Source: Streptomyces sp. NBC_01446
GTDB taxonomy: Bacteria; Actinomycetota; Actinomycetes; Streptomycetales; Streptomycetaceae
Length of the DNA stretch: 64,000 nucleotides
Assembly: GCF_026340095.1 (NCBI RefSeq)
Contig: NZ_JAPEPO010000002.1
Coordinates: 620,001-684,000 of the forward strand
Direction of reading: 5' to 3'
The stretch's first letter is position 1. Every line of letters begins with the position of its first letter. A model generated the notes under the pieces. The model was not told the origin of the DNA. It made no database searches and saw nothing but the letters and a program-made list of their open reading frames with translations. Below, piece by piece: positions 1-8,839 of this stretch. A program made the position numbers and the translations under genes.

Positions 1-7
1 GAGTGGG

Positions 8-736
8 TCAGGAGAGCCAGTCGGTGTATCGGGTGGGGGCGAGGTGTGCGTCCTTGTCGGTGAGGACGTCGCCCTTGACGGCGGCGAACATTCCGGCGGT
101 GGGGTCGGTGACGACGGTGCGGTTGTCGCCCTTGTGGGCCAGGGTGATCCGGCCCAGCTCGTCCAGGGTGAAGATCTCGGGGCCGCCGATGTTGCGGATG
201 CCGTTCAGCGGGGCGCCCGCGGCGACCTCCGCCACCGCGCCGGCAACGTCCTTGGCGGCGATGGGCTGGATGGGCGTGGCGGGCAGGCGGACGGTGTCGC
301 TGTCGGCGGTCCAGGACATGACGGCGTCGATGAACTCCATGAACTGCGTCGCGCGGACGATCGAGAAGGGGACCGGTCCGTTCGCGACGATGTGTTCCTG
401 GAGCGCCTTGGCCCGGTAGTAGTCCAGCTCTGGGACCTGGTCGGTGCCGACGATCGAGAGGATGACGAAGTGGCCGACTCCGCCCTTTTGGGCGGCCGCC
501 AGAAGGTTGTCCATGGAGGTCTGGAAGAAGGCCGGGGAGGCGTCGTCGAAGGTCGGGGAGTTCGTGAGGTTGATGGCGACGTCGGCGCCGGCCATCGCCT
601 CGTCCAGTCCCTGGCCGGTGATGACGTCGACTCCGGTGGACTTCGAGTGCGGTACTGCCTGGTGCCCGGCGGCGTTCAGGTCCTTGACGACCTGCGAACC
701 GATCAGTCCGGTACCGCCGATGACTGCGAACTTCAT
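8..736 (-). CDS. NAD(P)-binding NmrA-like oxidoreductase
   Basis: The 242-residue protein opens with the Rossmann motif GGTGLIGS, followed by DVAINLTNS and a QFMEF segment, as in atypical SDRs of the NmrA/NAD-dependent epimerase type. It lacks a clear YxxxK pair, so a sensor or quinone/NADPH-binding role is as likely as catalysis. I chose the ATG at 736 because an AAAGG site precedes it and the Rossmann strand MKFAVIGG starts there; a start 13 codons upstream is possible. It lies about 100 bp downstream of the nitroreductase on the same strand and may be cotranscribed. The family is clear but the substrate is unknown. Confidence 0.8.
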   Translation of the reverse strand: MKFAVIGGTGLIGSQVVKDLNAAGHQAVPHSKSTGVDVITGQGLDEAMAGADVAINLTNSPTFDDASPAFFQTSMDNLLAAAQKGGVGHFVILSIVGTDQVPELDYYRAKALQEHIVANGPVPFSIVRATQFMEFIDAVMSWTADSDTVRLPATPIQPIAAKDVAGAVAEVAAGAPLNGIRNIGGPEIFTLDELGRITLAHKGDNRTVVTDPTAGMFAAVKGDVLTDKDAHLAPTRYTDWLS

Positions 737-835
737 GAGATGCCTTTCGTCGGAGATATATGCGCAATATGGCATAAGAACAGCTATTTGGGTCTGGCGG
801 AGAGCAGGGGCCGCACCGGTTCAGGGTGCGCGGCG

Positions 836-1504
836 TCAGGAGCCGTCGACGAACATGAGGGTCTCGTCGAGGGGTGCCCGGCCCGTACGGGCGTGATCGG
901 CCGCGACGTCCTCGAACCCGATCGACATGCCGCAGAAGAGCATGAGCTCGCTTGGGGGTGACAGGACCTCCGCGACGCTCGTGTGGAACTTCGCCCACGC
1001 CATCTGCGGGCAGCTGTGCAGGCCTTCGGCGCGCAGGAGCAGCATGACGGTCTGCAGATACATGCCGACGTCGGCCCACTGGGGTGCGCCCATGCCGCGG
1101 TCGATGTAGCAGAACAGGGCGGCGGGCGCGCCGAAGCAGTCCCAGTTCGCGGAGGCGGCCCGCTGGCGCGCCTCCAGGTCCTCGCGCGCAATGCCGAGTG
1201 CGCCGTAGCGCTGCGCTCCGAAGGCGGACCGGCGCTCGCAGTAGGGGGCCTTCAGGGTGGGCGGGTACTGCTCGTACTCCGGCTCGTCCCATGGGTCGCC
1301 CGCGGCTAGGCGCTCGCCGGCGCGCTTCTTGATCTCGGCCAGCGGTCCGCCGGTCACAACGTAGGCGCGCCACGGCTGGATGTTCGATCCGGACGGCGAC
1401 CAGGCCGCGGCGGACAGGACACGCTCCAGCGTCTCCCTCGGGACCTGCCGGTCGGTGAATCCGCGCACCGCGCGTCGGCTCGTGACCGCCTCGTAGACGT
1501 CCAT
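836..1504 (-). CDS. Nitroreductase family protein
   Basis: A 222-residue FMN-dependent nitroreductase homologue. The N-terminal SRRAVRGFTDRQV and the SPSGSNIQPW segment form the usual FMN-phosphate binding region; the C-terminal part, with GMSIGFED, closes the flavin site. Such enzymes reduce nitro groups, quinones or related electrophiles with NAD(P)H. The ATG at 1504 follows an AGGAGGT site at about 8 bp, better than the GTG/ATG candidates six codons upstream. It is divergent from the azoreductase across a promoter region with a palindrome that matches one near the MarR gene, so joint control in response to electrophilic compounds is likely. Confidence 0.88.
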   Translation of the reverse strand: MDVYEAVTSRRAVRGFTDRQVPRETLERVLSAAAWSPSGSNIQPWRAYVVTGGPLAEIKKRAGERLAAGDPWDEPEYEQYPPTLKAPYCERRSAFGAQRYGALGIAREDLEARQRAASANWDCFGAPAALFCYIDRGMGAPQWADVGMYLQTVMLLLRAEGLHSCPQMAWAKFHTSVAEVLSPPSELMLFCGMSIGFEDVAADHARTGRAPLDETLMFVDGS

Positions 1505-1552
1505 GAGTGCGTACCTCCTCATCTACTCAACGCGTAGGACTTCGTTACAGTC

Positions 1553-1563
1553 GATATAGTATC
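1553..1563. promoter_or_regulatory. Putative MarR operator between nitroreductase and azoR
   Basis: The imperfect palindrome GATATAGTATC lies in the divergent promoter region. It closely matches the perfect palindrome CGATACGGTATCG ahead of the MarR gene at 3249-3261. Two matching dyads in one local cluster suggest that the MarR protein controls both promoters. This is inferred from the pattern only. Confidence 0.5.
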
Positions 1564-1655
1564 ACTCAATACCATCTCGTGTTTGACTATCGCTGAGCAC
1601 GCGAATTCCCAGCCCACGACATCCCGTCTCGGGCACAGAATTTTGGAGAGAACCC

Positions 1656-2306
1656 ATGGCCACGCTGCTGCACATCGACTCGTCCGTGTTCCCCGGCGAG
1701 GCGTCCTCGTCCCGGTCGGTCACGGCCGCCTTCCGCAAGGTCTGGGAGGAGCAGCACCCGGAGGGCACGGTGGTCTACCGCGACCTCGCCGCCGCCCCCG
1801 TCCCGCACATCACCGCCGCCGCCTGGTCCGCCGGATACGCCGCTCCGTCCGAGCGCACCCCGGAGCAGTCCGCCGCGTTCGCCGCGCGCGTGAAGCTCAT
1901 CGAGGAGCTGGAGCAGGCGGACACGGTTCTGATCGGCGCCCCCATGTACAACTTCTCGATCCCGTCGACCCTGAAGGCATGGCTGGACAGCGTGCTTCTG
2001 CTGGGCCGCACCGCGGGCGAGGCCCCATCGGCCCAGGGCACCCCGGTTGTTGTCGTCGCAAGCCGCGGGGGCTCCTACGCCCCGGGCACCCCGCGCGAGG
2101 GCTTCGAGTTCGTGCAGAACTACCTGGAGGCCGTCCTCAAGGGCACGCTCGGACTGGACCTCGACTTCATCGTCCCGGAGCTCACCATGGCCCCCCGCAA
2201 TCCGGCCATGTCGGAACTGGTCCCCCTTTACCAGGCATCCCGCGAGCGTGCCTTCGAGGACGCGACCACCAAGGCCAAGGAACTCGCTAAGCGCCTCGCC
2301 GCGTAA
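1656..2306 (+). CDS. azoR: FMN-dependent NADH-azoreductase
   Basis: The 216-residue protein matches the AzoR/AcpD flavodoxin-fold family in length and motifs. The N-terminal LLHIDSSVFPGEASSSRSVT is the FMN-phosphate loop, PMYNFSIPSTLKAWLDSV is the hallmark family segment, and ASRGGSY lies near the isoalloxazine ring. These enzymes use NADH to reduce azo dyes and quinones by two electrons and protect against quinone stress. A GGAGAG site precedes the ATG. It is divergent from a nitroreductase and has a MarR gene downstream, a typical electrophile-response group. Confidence 0.93.
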   Translation: MATLLHIDSSVFPGEASSSRSVTAAFRKVWEEQHPEGTVVYRDLAAAPVPHITAAAWSAGYAAPSERTPEQSAAFAARVKLIEELEQADTVLIGAPMYNFSIPSTLKAWLDSVLLLGRTAGEAPSAQGTPVVVVASRGGSYAPGTPREGFEFVQNYLEAVLKGTLGLDLDFIVPELTMAPRNPAMSELVPLYQASRERAFEDATTKAKELAKRLAA

Positions 2307-2313
2307 TCGCAGG

Positions 2314-2357
2314 ACCCTGGACGCCGTGTGACGCCTCACCCAGGGTCGCCACACGGC
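2314..2357 (+). terminator. Overlapping hairpins after azoR
   Basis: Seven nucleotides after the azoR stop, ACCCTGG (2314-2320) can pair with CCAGGGT (2340-2346). The interleaved GCCGTGTG (2323-2330) can pair with CACACGGC (2350-2357). The two stems are mutually exclusive. There is no T tract, as is common for actinobacterial terminators. Confidence 0.4.
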
Positions 2358-2614
2358 ACCCTCACCGCCCGCGCCATTCGGCGCGTCGACGATGGCCACT
2401 GGCGCTCGGCGTCCTGGGGCGGGTCGCCCAGCTCGGGGAGTGGCGGGGGTGCGGCCCGTCAAGCGGGCCGCGCATCGGCACACCGGCGACGCATGCGAAG
2501 GTGAAGAACACGCAGTCGGCCAGGCATGCGGCGCCCCAACCCTGCAGGCAACTCGGTCCGCATCCGCAACCGATCCCTGCCCCCGGCCGACATCCAGGGC
2601 TGGCGCGTGACGGT

Positions 2615-2689
2615 GACGGCCGCATCGTTCACGGCCGGTTTGCCGCGACGGCCGCATCGTTCAGGCCCGGTTTGCCGCGACGGCCGCAT
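2615..2689. repeat. 32-bp tandem repeat, about 2.3 copies
   Basis: A unit starting GACGGCCGCATCGTTCA and ending GGTTTGCCGC begins at 2615 and 2647, with a partial third copy from 2679; the full copies differ at only two or three bases. It lies in the 428-bp gap between azoR and the MarR gene (2307-2734). The rest of that gap shows no convincing gene. Confidence 0.8.
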
Positions 2690-2734
2690 GCGCCGAAGGG
2701 CCTCGTACGGCAGGCAACCGGTGTGCGGACTCGC

Positions 2735-3220
2735 TCACACCTCGCCGGTGGAGGGATAGACGAAGCGGGTCAGCAGATCCACCATCCGCTCGGGCTCACC
2801 GGGCCCCAGTTCGGCGACCAGCCGCTCGGCCAGCGGCTCCGCCGCCGCATGGACCGCGTCGAAAAGTTCGAGCCCCTGAGGCGTGATCTCCACCGCCCGC
2901 ACCCGCCGGTCCCCCGGAACGCTCTTGCGGACGGCCAGCCCCTTGCGCTCCAGATCGTCCACGACCCGCATGATTCCCGCCTTGTCCGACCCCGTCGCCT
3001 CCGCCAAGTCCCGCTGCACCGTGGGCCCCTGGTTGACCAGCACGATGAGCACCGCGAAATGCCGCAACTCGATGCCGAGCGGCTGAAGCGCCTCCCCCAT
3101 CACCGCTGCCGCCCGCCAGTGCGCCCTGCGCAGCAGCAGGCCGAGCGCGAAAGGCGATTCGTCCCCAGGGCGGTCGGTCGCGCGCGAGGCGGCAGTGCGG
3201 TCAGGAACGTCGGCAGTCAT
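2735..3220 (-). CDS. MarR family transcriptional regulator
   Basis: A 161-residue protein with a central winged helix: QRDLAEATGSDKAGIMRVVDDLERKGLAVR forms the helix-turn-helix and VPGDRRVRAVEITPQG is the wing, flanked by helices that would make the dimer interface. MarR proteins bind short palindromes and release them on binding phenols, quinones or oxidants. A perfect palindrome lies about 29 bp upstream of its start, and a near copy lies in the nitroreductase/azoR promoter, suggesting autoregulation plus control of those detoxification genes. Confidence 0.9.
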   Translation of the reverse strand: MTADVPDRTAASRATDRPGDESPFALGLLLRRAHWRAAAVMGEALQPLGIELRHFAVLIVLVNQGPTVQRDLAEATGSDKAGIMRVVDDLERKGLAVRKSVPGDRRVRAVEITPQGLELFDAVHAAAEPLAERLVAELGPGEPERMVDLLTRFVYPSTGEV

Positions 3221-3248
3221 AAGGCCACACTACAACCATCCGCTCATT

Positions 3249-3261
3249 CGATACGGTATCG
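3249..3261. promoter_or_regulatory. Putative MarR autoregulatory operator
   Basis: CGATACGGTATCG is a perfect 13-base palindrome centred on G, about 30 bp ahead of the MarR start codon. It resembles the dyad at 1553-1563. Confidence 0.55.
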
Positions 3262-3375
3262 CTTGAAACCACATACGGCTGGGTCCGCTGCGGCCTCAGC
3301 AGCGAACCATGCCCAGGTCACGCGCCCTAGAGGTGGTCTCCCGTGAGGCTGTGCCGTACAAGTCCGGGAGCGCCC

Positions 3376-4449
3376 TCACCCGCCCATTTCGTGGAACGCT
3401 CGCCGCAGTGCCGCGAAACCGCGGTCCTCTCGGGTGGGGTGTACACGGTTGGTCAGAAGGACGGCGTACCGGCCCGCTTCAGGGTCGATCCACAGGCTCG
3501 TACCGGTGAATCCGGTATGGCCGTAGGAGGCCGGGCCGAATGCGGTGCCGACCGGGGAGTCGACCGGGTCCTTGCCCTGCCAGGCGAGGGTCCGGCGCAG
3601 GTTCAGGCCGTCGGTGCGCGGTGCGGTCATCGCGATGAGGGTGTCCGGTGCCAGCAGGCGGGGCCCGTCGCCGAGCAGGGAGCGGGCGATCCGCTCCATG
3701 TCGGTGAGGGTGGAGAACATGCCGGCGTGCCCGGCGACGCCGCCGAGCACCACGGCGTTCTCGTCGTGCACCTCGCCGACGACGGTCCGTCCGCGCCACG
3801 GGCAGTCCTCCGTGGCGACCGCCCGGAACCGATCGCTCGGGCCCGGCGTGAAGCGGGTGTCGGTGAGGCCGAGCGGTGCGGACACGAAGTCATTCACCAG
3901 CCGGTCCAGGCCGTGACCCGTGGCCTGTTCGGCGATCAGGCCGAGCAGCATGAAGCCCTGCGAGGAGTACTCGACACGGGTGCCGGGCGCGGCGGTTCGC
4001 GGCAGCGTGCCGAGGGCGCCGAGGAGCGCCTCGCGCGTGGGATGGTCCCGGTACAGAGGGACCCCGCCCGGCAGGCCGGAGGTGTGGGCCAGCAGCTGAG
4101 CGACCGTCAACGGCGCGTGCGGGCTGTCCCGGTAGCGGGCCAGGTGGTGGCCGACAGTGTCGTCGAGGCTGAGGATTCCGCGTTCGACGAGCGCCATGAC
4201 GACGAGGCCCACGAGAGGCTTGGTCATGGAGGCGAGGTCCCACAGGTCGGTGCCGTCCAGGAGTGCGCCGTCCAGCGCGCGGGTGCCCGACCATCCCCGG
4301 TCGTCGGGCCCTTCGGCGGTCCCCAGGGACCAGGCGGCTCCGGAGAACTGGCCGCGCTCCCTGCCCTGTTCGACGAGGCGACGGCGGCGCGCCGCGGCTG
4401 CATCGGCCCCGACCGTCGGCAGCACCGGCCCGCGCGCCCCGGCCGTCAT
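3376..4449 (-). CDS. Serine hydrolase, beta-lactamase/D-aminopeptidase family
   Basis: A 357-residue class-C-like penicillin-binding fold enzyme. The nucleophile motif SxxK is visible as SMTK in WDLASMTKPL, the second motif as EYSSQG, and the KTG-equivalent as HTGFTG. No signal peptide is seen, so the enzyme is probably cytoplasmic. Family members hydrolyse D-amino-acid peptides, amides or esters. The start codon overlaps the IclR gene stop by four bases (ATGA), so the two are translationally coupled. With the adjacent oligopeptide-type importer, it probably processes an imported amide or ester. The exact substrate cannot be read. Confidence 0.85.
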   Translation of the reverse strand: MTAGARGPVLPTVGADAAAARRRRLVEQGRERGQFSGAAWSLGTAEGPDDRGWSGTRALDGALLDGTDLWDLASMTKPLVGLVVMALVERGILSLDDTVGHHLARYRDSPHAPLTVAQLLAHTSGLPGGVPLYRDHPTREALLGALGTLPRTAAPGTRVEYSSQGFMLLGLIAEQATGHGLDRLVNDFVSAPLGLTDTRFTPGPSDRFRAVATEDCPWRGRTVVGEVHDENAVVLGGVAGHAGMFSTLTDMERIARSLLGDGPRLLAPDTLIAMTAPRTDGLNLRRTLAWQGKDPVDSPVGTAFGPASYGHTGFTGTSLWIDPEAGRYAVLLTNRVHPTREDRGFAALRRAFHEMGG

Positions 4450-5300
4450 CGGGCCTCTCCCCCGCTGGCGACGACGCCGAGCCGCGTGCCGGTTCGGGCG
4501 GCGAGGCCTGCCGAGACGGCCCCCGCGGCGGCCCGCACCATGGGGCCGTAGAGCTCGGCGGCCGCTTCGTCCAGGGTGAAGGCGAGGCCGGTGAGGGCGA
4601 GCGTGCCGACCGGGAGTCCGGCGCTGTCGCGGACCGCGGCGGCCAGGGTGCGGCGGTCCCGCCAGACGTCCGCGCTGTCGAAGCCGTAGCCGCGCCGCGC
4701 CGTCTCGGCCAGTGCGGCGGAAATGGCCTCGTGGACGTGGGGGGTCTCGTCGGCGTGGAGGCTGTCCGTGCCTGCCAGCAGCCGCTCCGCCTCGTCCGGC
4801 GGCAAGGCGGCCAGGAGCGCGAGTCCCGCGCCGCCCGCGGTGAGGGGTTCGCGGGAGCCCGGGCGCAGGTCGAGACCGAGGCCCTGGGCGGGTGCGAGGA
4901 CCTCCAGGTGTACGAGGGTCCTGTCGTCGCGCACCGCGTAGGACGCGAACAGGCCGGTGCGGGTGCGCAGTTCGGCGAGCGCGGGGCGGGCCAGGCCGAG
5001 GGCGGCGTCGTCGGCGAGCACGCGTGCGGCGAGTCCGAGCAGCCGGGGTCCGGCTCGGTAGCTGCCCTGCTCGGCGGGTTCGGCGAAGCCCTGCGCCGCG
5101 AGGGTGCGCAGCAGCCGGTGCACGGTCGGTTTGGCGAGGCCGGTGTGCCGGGCGAGGTCGGCGAGCCGGTGCGGCGCGCCCGTCTCCGAAAGGGCCGAGA
5201 GCACTTCCATGGCCTTGTCCACCGGACCGGGTGCGGGCGGTGCCGCGGCCGGGGCAGTGGAGTCCTGCATCTGCGATCGACTGTTGACCTGTTTCCCCAT
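4446..5300 (-). CDS. IclR family transcriptional regulator
   Basis: A 284-residue protein with an N-terminal winged helix (ALSETGAPHRLADLARHTGLAKPTVHRLLRTL in two parts, about residues 35-70) and a C-terminal effector domain containing the RRGYGFDSADVWRDRRTLAAAV region typical of IclR proteins. The family controls catabolic genes in response to small carboxylates or aromatics. It diverges from the ABC importer operon across 55 bp and is coupled to the serine hydrolase, so it is the likely local regulator. The ATG at 5300 has an AAGG site upstream. Confidence 0.92.
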   Translation of the reverse strand: MGKQVNSRSQMQDSTAPAAAPPAPGPVDKAMEVLSALSETGAPHRLADLARHTGLAKPTVHRLLRTLAAQGFAEPAEQGSYRAGPRLLGLAARVLADDAALGLARPALAELRTRTGLFASYAVRDDRTLVHLEVLAPAQGLGLDLRPGSREPLTAGGAGLALLAALPPDEAERLLAGTDSLHADETPHVHEAISAALAETARRGYGFDSADVWRDRRTLAAAVRDSAGLPVGTLALTGLAFTLDEAAAELYGPMVRAAAGAVSAGLAARTGTRLGVVASGGEAR

Positions 5301-5325
5301 GTCGCCTTACCTTACCCGAACTGCA

Positions 5326-5340
5326 TTCCATTCACCGGAA
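5326..5340. promoter_or_regulatory. Possible IclR operator
   Basis: In the 55-bp divergent region, TTCCATTCACCGGAA carries inverted TTCC/GGAA arms, and a further TGGAA lies at the importer start. IclR-type sites often have this arm pattern. The support is weak because the arms are short. Confidence 0.3.
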
Positions 5341-5355
5341 CGGGCGTGTTGTTAT

Positions 5356-6933
5356 ATGGAACGAATACGTGGAGGGCACGGGACCCGCCCCGCCGCTCCC
5401 TCCCGCCGCACAGCTCTGCGGTACGCCGGTCTGGCGGTACCCGCTCTCGCCGCCCCCGTCCTGCTCACCGGGTGCGGCACGCAGCCCGCGGCCTCGGCCG
5501 GAAACGTCCTGAGGGTCTCGCAGACCGGCGACCCGAAGACCATGGACCCACACAAGCAGGGCGACATGACGTCCATGAACGCCCTGATCAACATCTTCGA
5601 CACGCTGACCACCCGGGCCCGCGACAACTCGTTGCGCCCCCGACTCGCCCTCTCGTGGAAGGCGATCTCGCCCCGGGTGTGGCGCTTTCGTCTGCGCCCC
5701 GGCGTGACCTTCCACAACGGGGAGCCATGCGACGCCGAGGCGGTCCGCTTCAGCCTCCGGCGCCTGCTGGACCCGGCCACCAAGTCGCCCATCGTCGAAC
5801 TGCGGTACGTGGAAGACGTCGGTGTCGTCGACCCTCACACCGTGGACATCCACACCTCGGTCCACGACCCCATCCTTCCCGACAAACTGTCCCTGTTCGG
5901 CGGCGTCGTGGTCCCTCCTCGCTACCTCGGCAAGGTCGGCGACGAGGGCTTCGCCGCCCACCCCGTGGGCACCGGTCCGTTCGCCTTCCGCCACTGGCAG
6001 CGCGACCACGAACTGCGCCTGCGGGCCTACGAGCACCACTGGCAGGGCCGCGCGAAGGTCGACGAACTCGTCTTTGTACCCGCCCCCAACTCCTCGTCCG
6101 CACTGGCCGCCCTGCAGAGCGGCGGCGTGGACATCGTGGCGGGCCTGACCCCCGACGCCGCGGAGCAGCTCGACGGCTACCCGGACGTCCGGATCGACCA
6201 CCACACCGGCATCCGCACCTCGTACCTCTCCCTGGACACGCTCACCGACGGACCGCTGCGCGACCGGCGGGTGCGTCAGGCGCTCAACCACGCCGTCGAC
6301 GTCCCCCTGCTCATCAAGGCGGTACTCGGCGGCAAGGCCTCCGAGGTCCCGGCGATGATCCCGCGCGGCGCCTTCGGCTTCGACGCCTCGGTCGAACCGT
6401 ACGAACGCTCCGTCGCCAAGGCCCGCGCCCTGCTCACCGAGGCCGGCCACCCGCACGGCATCAGCACCACGCTCACCGCGTCCAACGTCGACGCCAACGT
6501 GGCCGAGGCCATCTCAGGCCTGCTCGCCCGCGCGGGCGTGCACGCCAAGGTCGACCTCCTCGACCCGGGGACGTACTCCCAGCGCCTCACCTCGAGCAAC
6601 CACGCCGCCCTCGGCCCGATGTACCTCGCCGCGTCGACCGTGTGGACCCTGGACGGCGAGAGCATGCTCCAGTCCAACGTGCGCAGCGACCGCCGGCAGA
6701 GCCGCTGGCACGACAAGGCGGCCGACCGCCTCATCGACGCCGAGGAACTGTCCGTCGAGCCGGCCGTGCGCCGCCGCGCCTTCTCCCGGCTGCAGGAACT
6801 CATCAAGACCGAGGCGCCGTTCGTGCCGCTCTACCAGATCGACAACATCTACGTGCACAACAGCCGGCCGCACTGGACGCCCGGCGCCGCCGGCGTCCTG
6901 GACATGGCGAGTGCGGAGGTATCCGGCTCATGA
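5356..6933 (+). CDS. ABC importer substrate-binding lipoprotein (SBP_bac_5)
   Basis: A 525-residue extracellular solute-binding protein of the peptide/nickel/opine class. The signal peptide has a twin-arginine-like SRRTALRYAG and the lipobox LLTGC, so it is probably a Tat-exported lipoprotein. Mature features include SQTGDPKTMDPHKQ and the WRFRLRPGVTFHNGEPCDAEAVRFSL block, diagnostic for family-5 binding proteins. The ATG at 5356 places the arginine pair close to the N terminus. Its stop overlaps the first permease (ATGA). The ligand is unknown; neighbouring enzymes suggest an amide- or sugar-acid-containing compound rather than simple peptides. Confidence 0.92.
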   Translation: MERIRGGHGTRPAAPSRRTALRYAGLAVPALAAPVLLTGCGTQPAASAGNVLRVSQTGDPKTMDPHKQGDMTSMNALINIFDTLTTRARDNSLRPRLALSWKAISPRVWRFRLRPGVTFHNGEPCDAEAVRFSLRRLLDPATKSPIVELRYVEDVGVVDPHTVDIHTSVHDPILPDKLSLFGGVVVPPRYLGKVGDEGFAAHPVGTGPFAFRHWQRDHELRLRAYEHHWQGRAKVDELVFVPAPNSSSALAALQSGGVDIVAGLTPDAAEQLDGYPDVRIDHHTGIRTSYLSLDTLTDGPLRDRRVRQALNHAVDVPLLIKAVLGGKASEVPAMIPRGAFGFDASVEPYERSVAKARALLTEAGHPHGISTTLTASNVDANVAEAISGLLARAGVHAKVDLLDPGTYSQRLTSSNHAALGPMYLAASTVWTLDGESMLQSNVRSDRRQSRWHDKAADRLIDAEELSVEPAVRRRAFSRLQELIKTEAPFVPLYQIDNIYVHNSRPHWTPGAAGVLDMASAEVSGS

Positions 6934-7937
6934 GCGACTCCCTGACCCTTCCCACACCCGACACCAAGGACGCCCCCGGGACGACCGGCGCCGCACGCGG
7001 TGCACGGGCCCTGGCCGTCCTGCGCCCGATCGCCGCCCGGCTCGGCACCGCCCTGCTGGTGCTGCTGTGCACCGCGACCGTTGTCTTCTTCCTCGTCCGG
7101 CTGTCCGGCGACCCCGTCAAGGTCATGCTGCCACCCGACGCAACGGCCCAGCAGGAGAGCGTGCTGCGGCACAGCCTGGGACTCGACCGGCCGCTGATCA
7201 CGCAGTACCTGGACTATCTGTGGGGCCTGCCGCGCCTCGACTTCGGCACCTCCCTCTTCTACAACCAGCCGGTGCGCGAGGTCCTCGCCGACCGAATCCC
7301 GGCCACCCTGCTGCTCGCGGCGGGTGCCCTCGTCGTCACACTGCTGATCGCGCTGCCCGCCGGCATCCTCGCGGCCATGCGCCGGGGCCGGGCCACCGAC
7401 CGGAGCGTCATCTCGGTCGTGCTGCTGGGCCAGTCCACGCCGCCGTTCTGGGTGGGCATCCTGCTCATCCTCGTCTTCGCCGTCGGGCTGCACGCCCTGC
7501 CCGCGTCCGGCTACGGCACGTTCGCCCACCTCGTCCTGCCGTCCATCACACTGTCCGTCTACTCGGTCGCCGTCGTGGCCCGGCTGCTGCGCTCCTCCCT
7601 CATCGACGTGCTCGGCTCCGACCACATCCGCACGGCGCGTGCCCGCGGCCTCGGCCCGGTGCGCACGGTCCTGAGGCACGGGCTGCGCAACGCGTCCCTG
7701 CCGGTCGTCACCGTGGTCGGCCTCGAGGTCGGCAGTCTCCTGGGCGGCGCCATCCTCACCGAGCAGGTGTTCTCCTGGCCCGGCATCGGACAGCTGACCG
7801 TGCAGGCCATCTCCAACCGCGACTTCCCCCTGGTACAGGCCACAGTGCTGGTGTTCGCCGCCACATTCGTCGTGGTGAACCTGCTCGTGGACCTCTCCTA
7901 CGGCCTCCTCGACCCGAGGGTGAGGAACTCCCGATGA
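6930..7937 (+). CDS. ABC transporter permease, DppB/OppB type
   Basis: A 335-residue membrane protein with about six transmembrane helices. The LDRPLITQYLDYLWGLPRLDFGTS periplasmic loop (seen in two parts) and the HIRTARARGLGPVRTVLRHGLRNA cytoplasmic EAA-type loop that contacts the ATPases are typical of the first Opp permease. It overlaps both the binding protein and the second permease by four bases, so all importer subunits are made from one coupled operon. Confidence 0.94.
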   Translation: MSDSLTLPTPDTKDAPGTTGAARGARALAVLRPIAARLGTALLVLLCTATVVFFLVRLSGDPVKVMLPPDATAQQESVLRHSLGLDRPLITQYLDYLWGLPRLDFGTSLFYNQPVREVLADRIPATLLLAAGALVVTLLIALPAGILAAMRRGRATDRSVISVVLLGQSTPPFWVGILLILVFAVGLHALPASGYGTFAHLVLPSITLSVYSVAVVARLLRSSLIDVLGSDHIRTARARGLGPVRTVLRHGLRNASLPVVTVVGLEVGSLLGGAILTEQVFSWPGIGQLTVQAISNRDFPLVQATVLVFAATFVVVNLLVDLSYGLLDPRVRNSR

Positions 7938-8839
7938 CCACCACCACCGCCCCCGCGCCCCCCGTCGACGCGGCGCCCCCCACACCGAGGCCCGGCGCCG
8001 CACGCGCCCTGCTGCACAACCGCCTCGCGCTGGCCGCCCTCGTCTTCCTGACCGTGATCATCGTGTGCGCCGTGTTCGCTCCGCTGATCGCACCCGCCGA
8101 CCCCAACGCGCAGAACCTGCTCGGCCGGCTGCGCCCGCCCGCCTGGCAGTCCGGCGGCAGCACCGCGCACCTGCTCGGCACCGACCAGCTCGGCCGCGAC
8201 CTGCTGTCCCGCATCATCTACGGCACCCGCGTCTCACTGCTCGTGGGCGCCGGCGCGGCCCTCCTCGCGGGCACCATAGGCACCTTCGCGGGCCTCGCCT
8301 CCGGATACTTCGGCGGCTGGACGGACCGGATCGTGATGCGCGTCGCCGACGTCCAACTCGCCTTCCCCGCCATCCTGCTGGCGCTCGCCGTGGTCGGCTT
8401 CGTCGGCTCCGGCCTGTGGTACGTGATCCTCGTCCTCGGCATCACCGGCTGGGTCTCCTACGCCCGCGTGGTGCGCTCGGAGGTGCTGTCCCTGCGCTCG
8501 CGGGACTTCGTCACCGAGGCCCACGCCATCGGCGTCGGACACCTGACGATCATGCGGCGCCATCTGCTCCCGAACGTGATGGCCCCGCTCGCCACGATCG
8601 GCACGCTGCACATCGCCGCCGCCGTCGTCGCCGAGGCCTCCCTGAGCTACCTCGGCCTCGGTGTCCCCAAAGAAACAGTGACCTGGGGCGGCATGCTCGC
8701 CGACGGACAGCTCTACCTGGGCACCTCGTGGTGGATCGCCGTCTTCCCCGGCCTCGCCCTCATGCTCACGTCCTTGGCCATCAACATCACCGGCGACGCC
8801 CTGCGCGACGTCGCGGACCCGAAGGCGTACCGCCGATGA
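7934..8839 (+). CDS. ABC transporter permease, DppC/OppC type
   Basis: The 301-residue second permease of the importer. After a proline-rich N-terminal tail, the first helix runs through ALVFLTVIIVCAVFAPLIAP and is followed by GTDQLGRDLLSRIIYGTRVSL, a diagnostic OppC segment. The EAA loop is present around FVTEAHAIGVGHLTIMRRHLLPN. It overlaps neighbours on both sides by ATGA. Confidence 0.94.
   Translation: MTTTTAPAPPVDAAPPTPRPGAARALLHNRLALAALVFLTVIIVCAVFAPLIAPADPNAQNLLGRLRPPAWQSGGSTAHLLGTDQLGRDLLSRIIYGTRVSLLVGAGAALLAGTIGTFAGLASGYFGGWTDRIVMRVADVQLAFPAILLALAVVGFVGSGLWYVILVLGITGWVSYARVVRSEVLSLRSRDFVTEAHAIGVGHLTIMRRHLLPNVMAPLATIGTLHIAAAVVAEASLSYLGLGVPKETVTWGGMLADGQLYLGTSWWIAVFPGLALMLTSLAINITGDALRDVADPKAYRR

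Noticed and set aside
2615..2689. CRISPR or attachment site
   Set aside because: Direct 32-bp tandem copies without spacers, and no integrase nearby.
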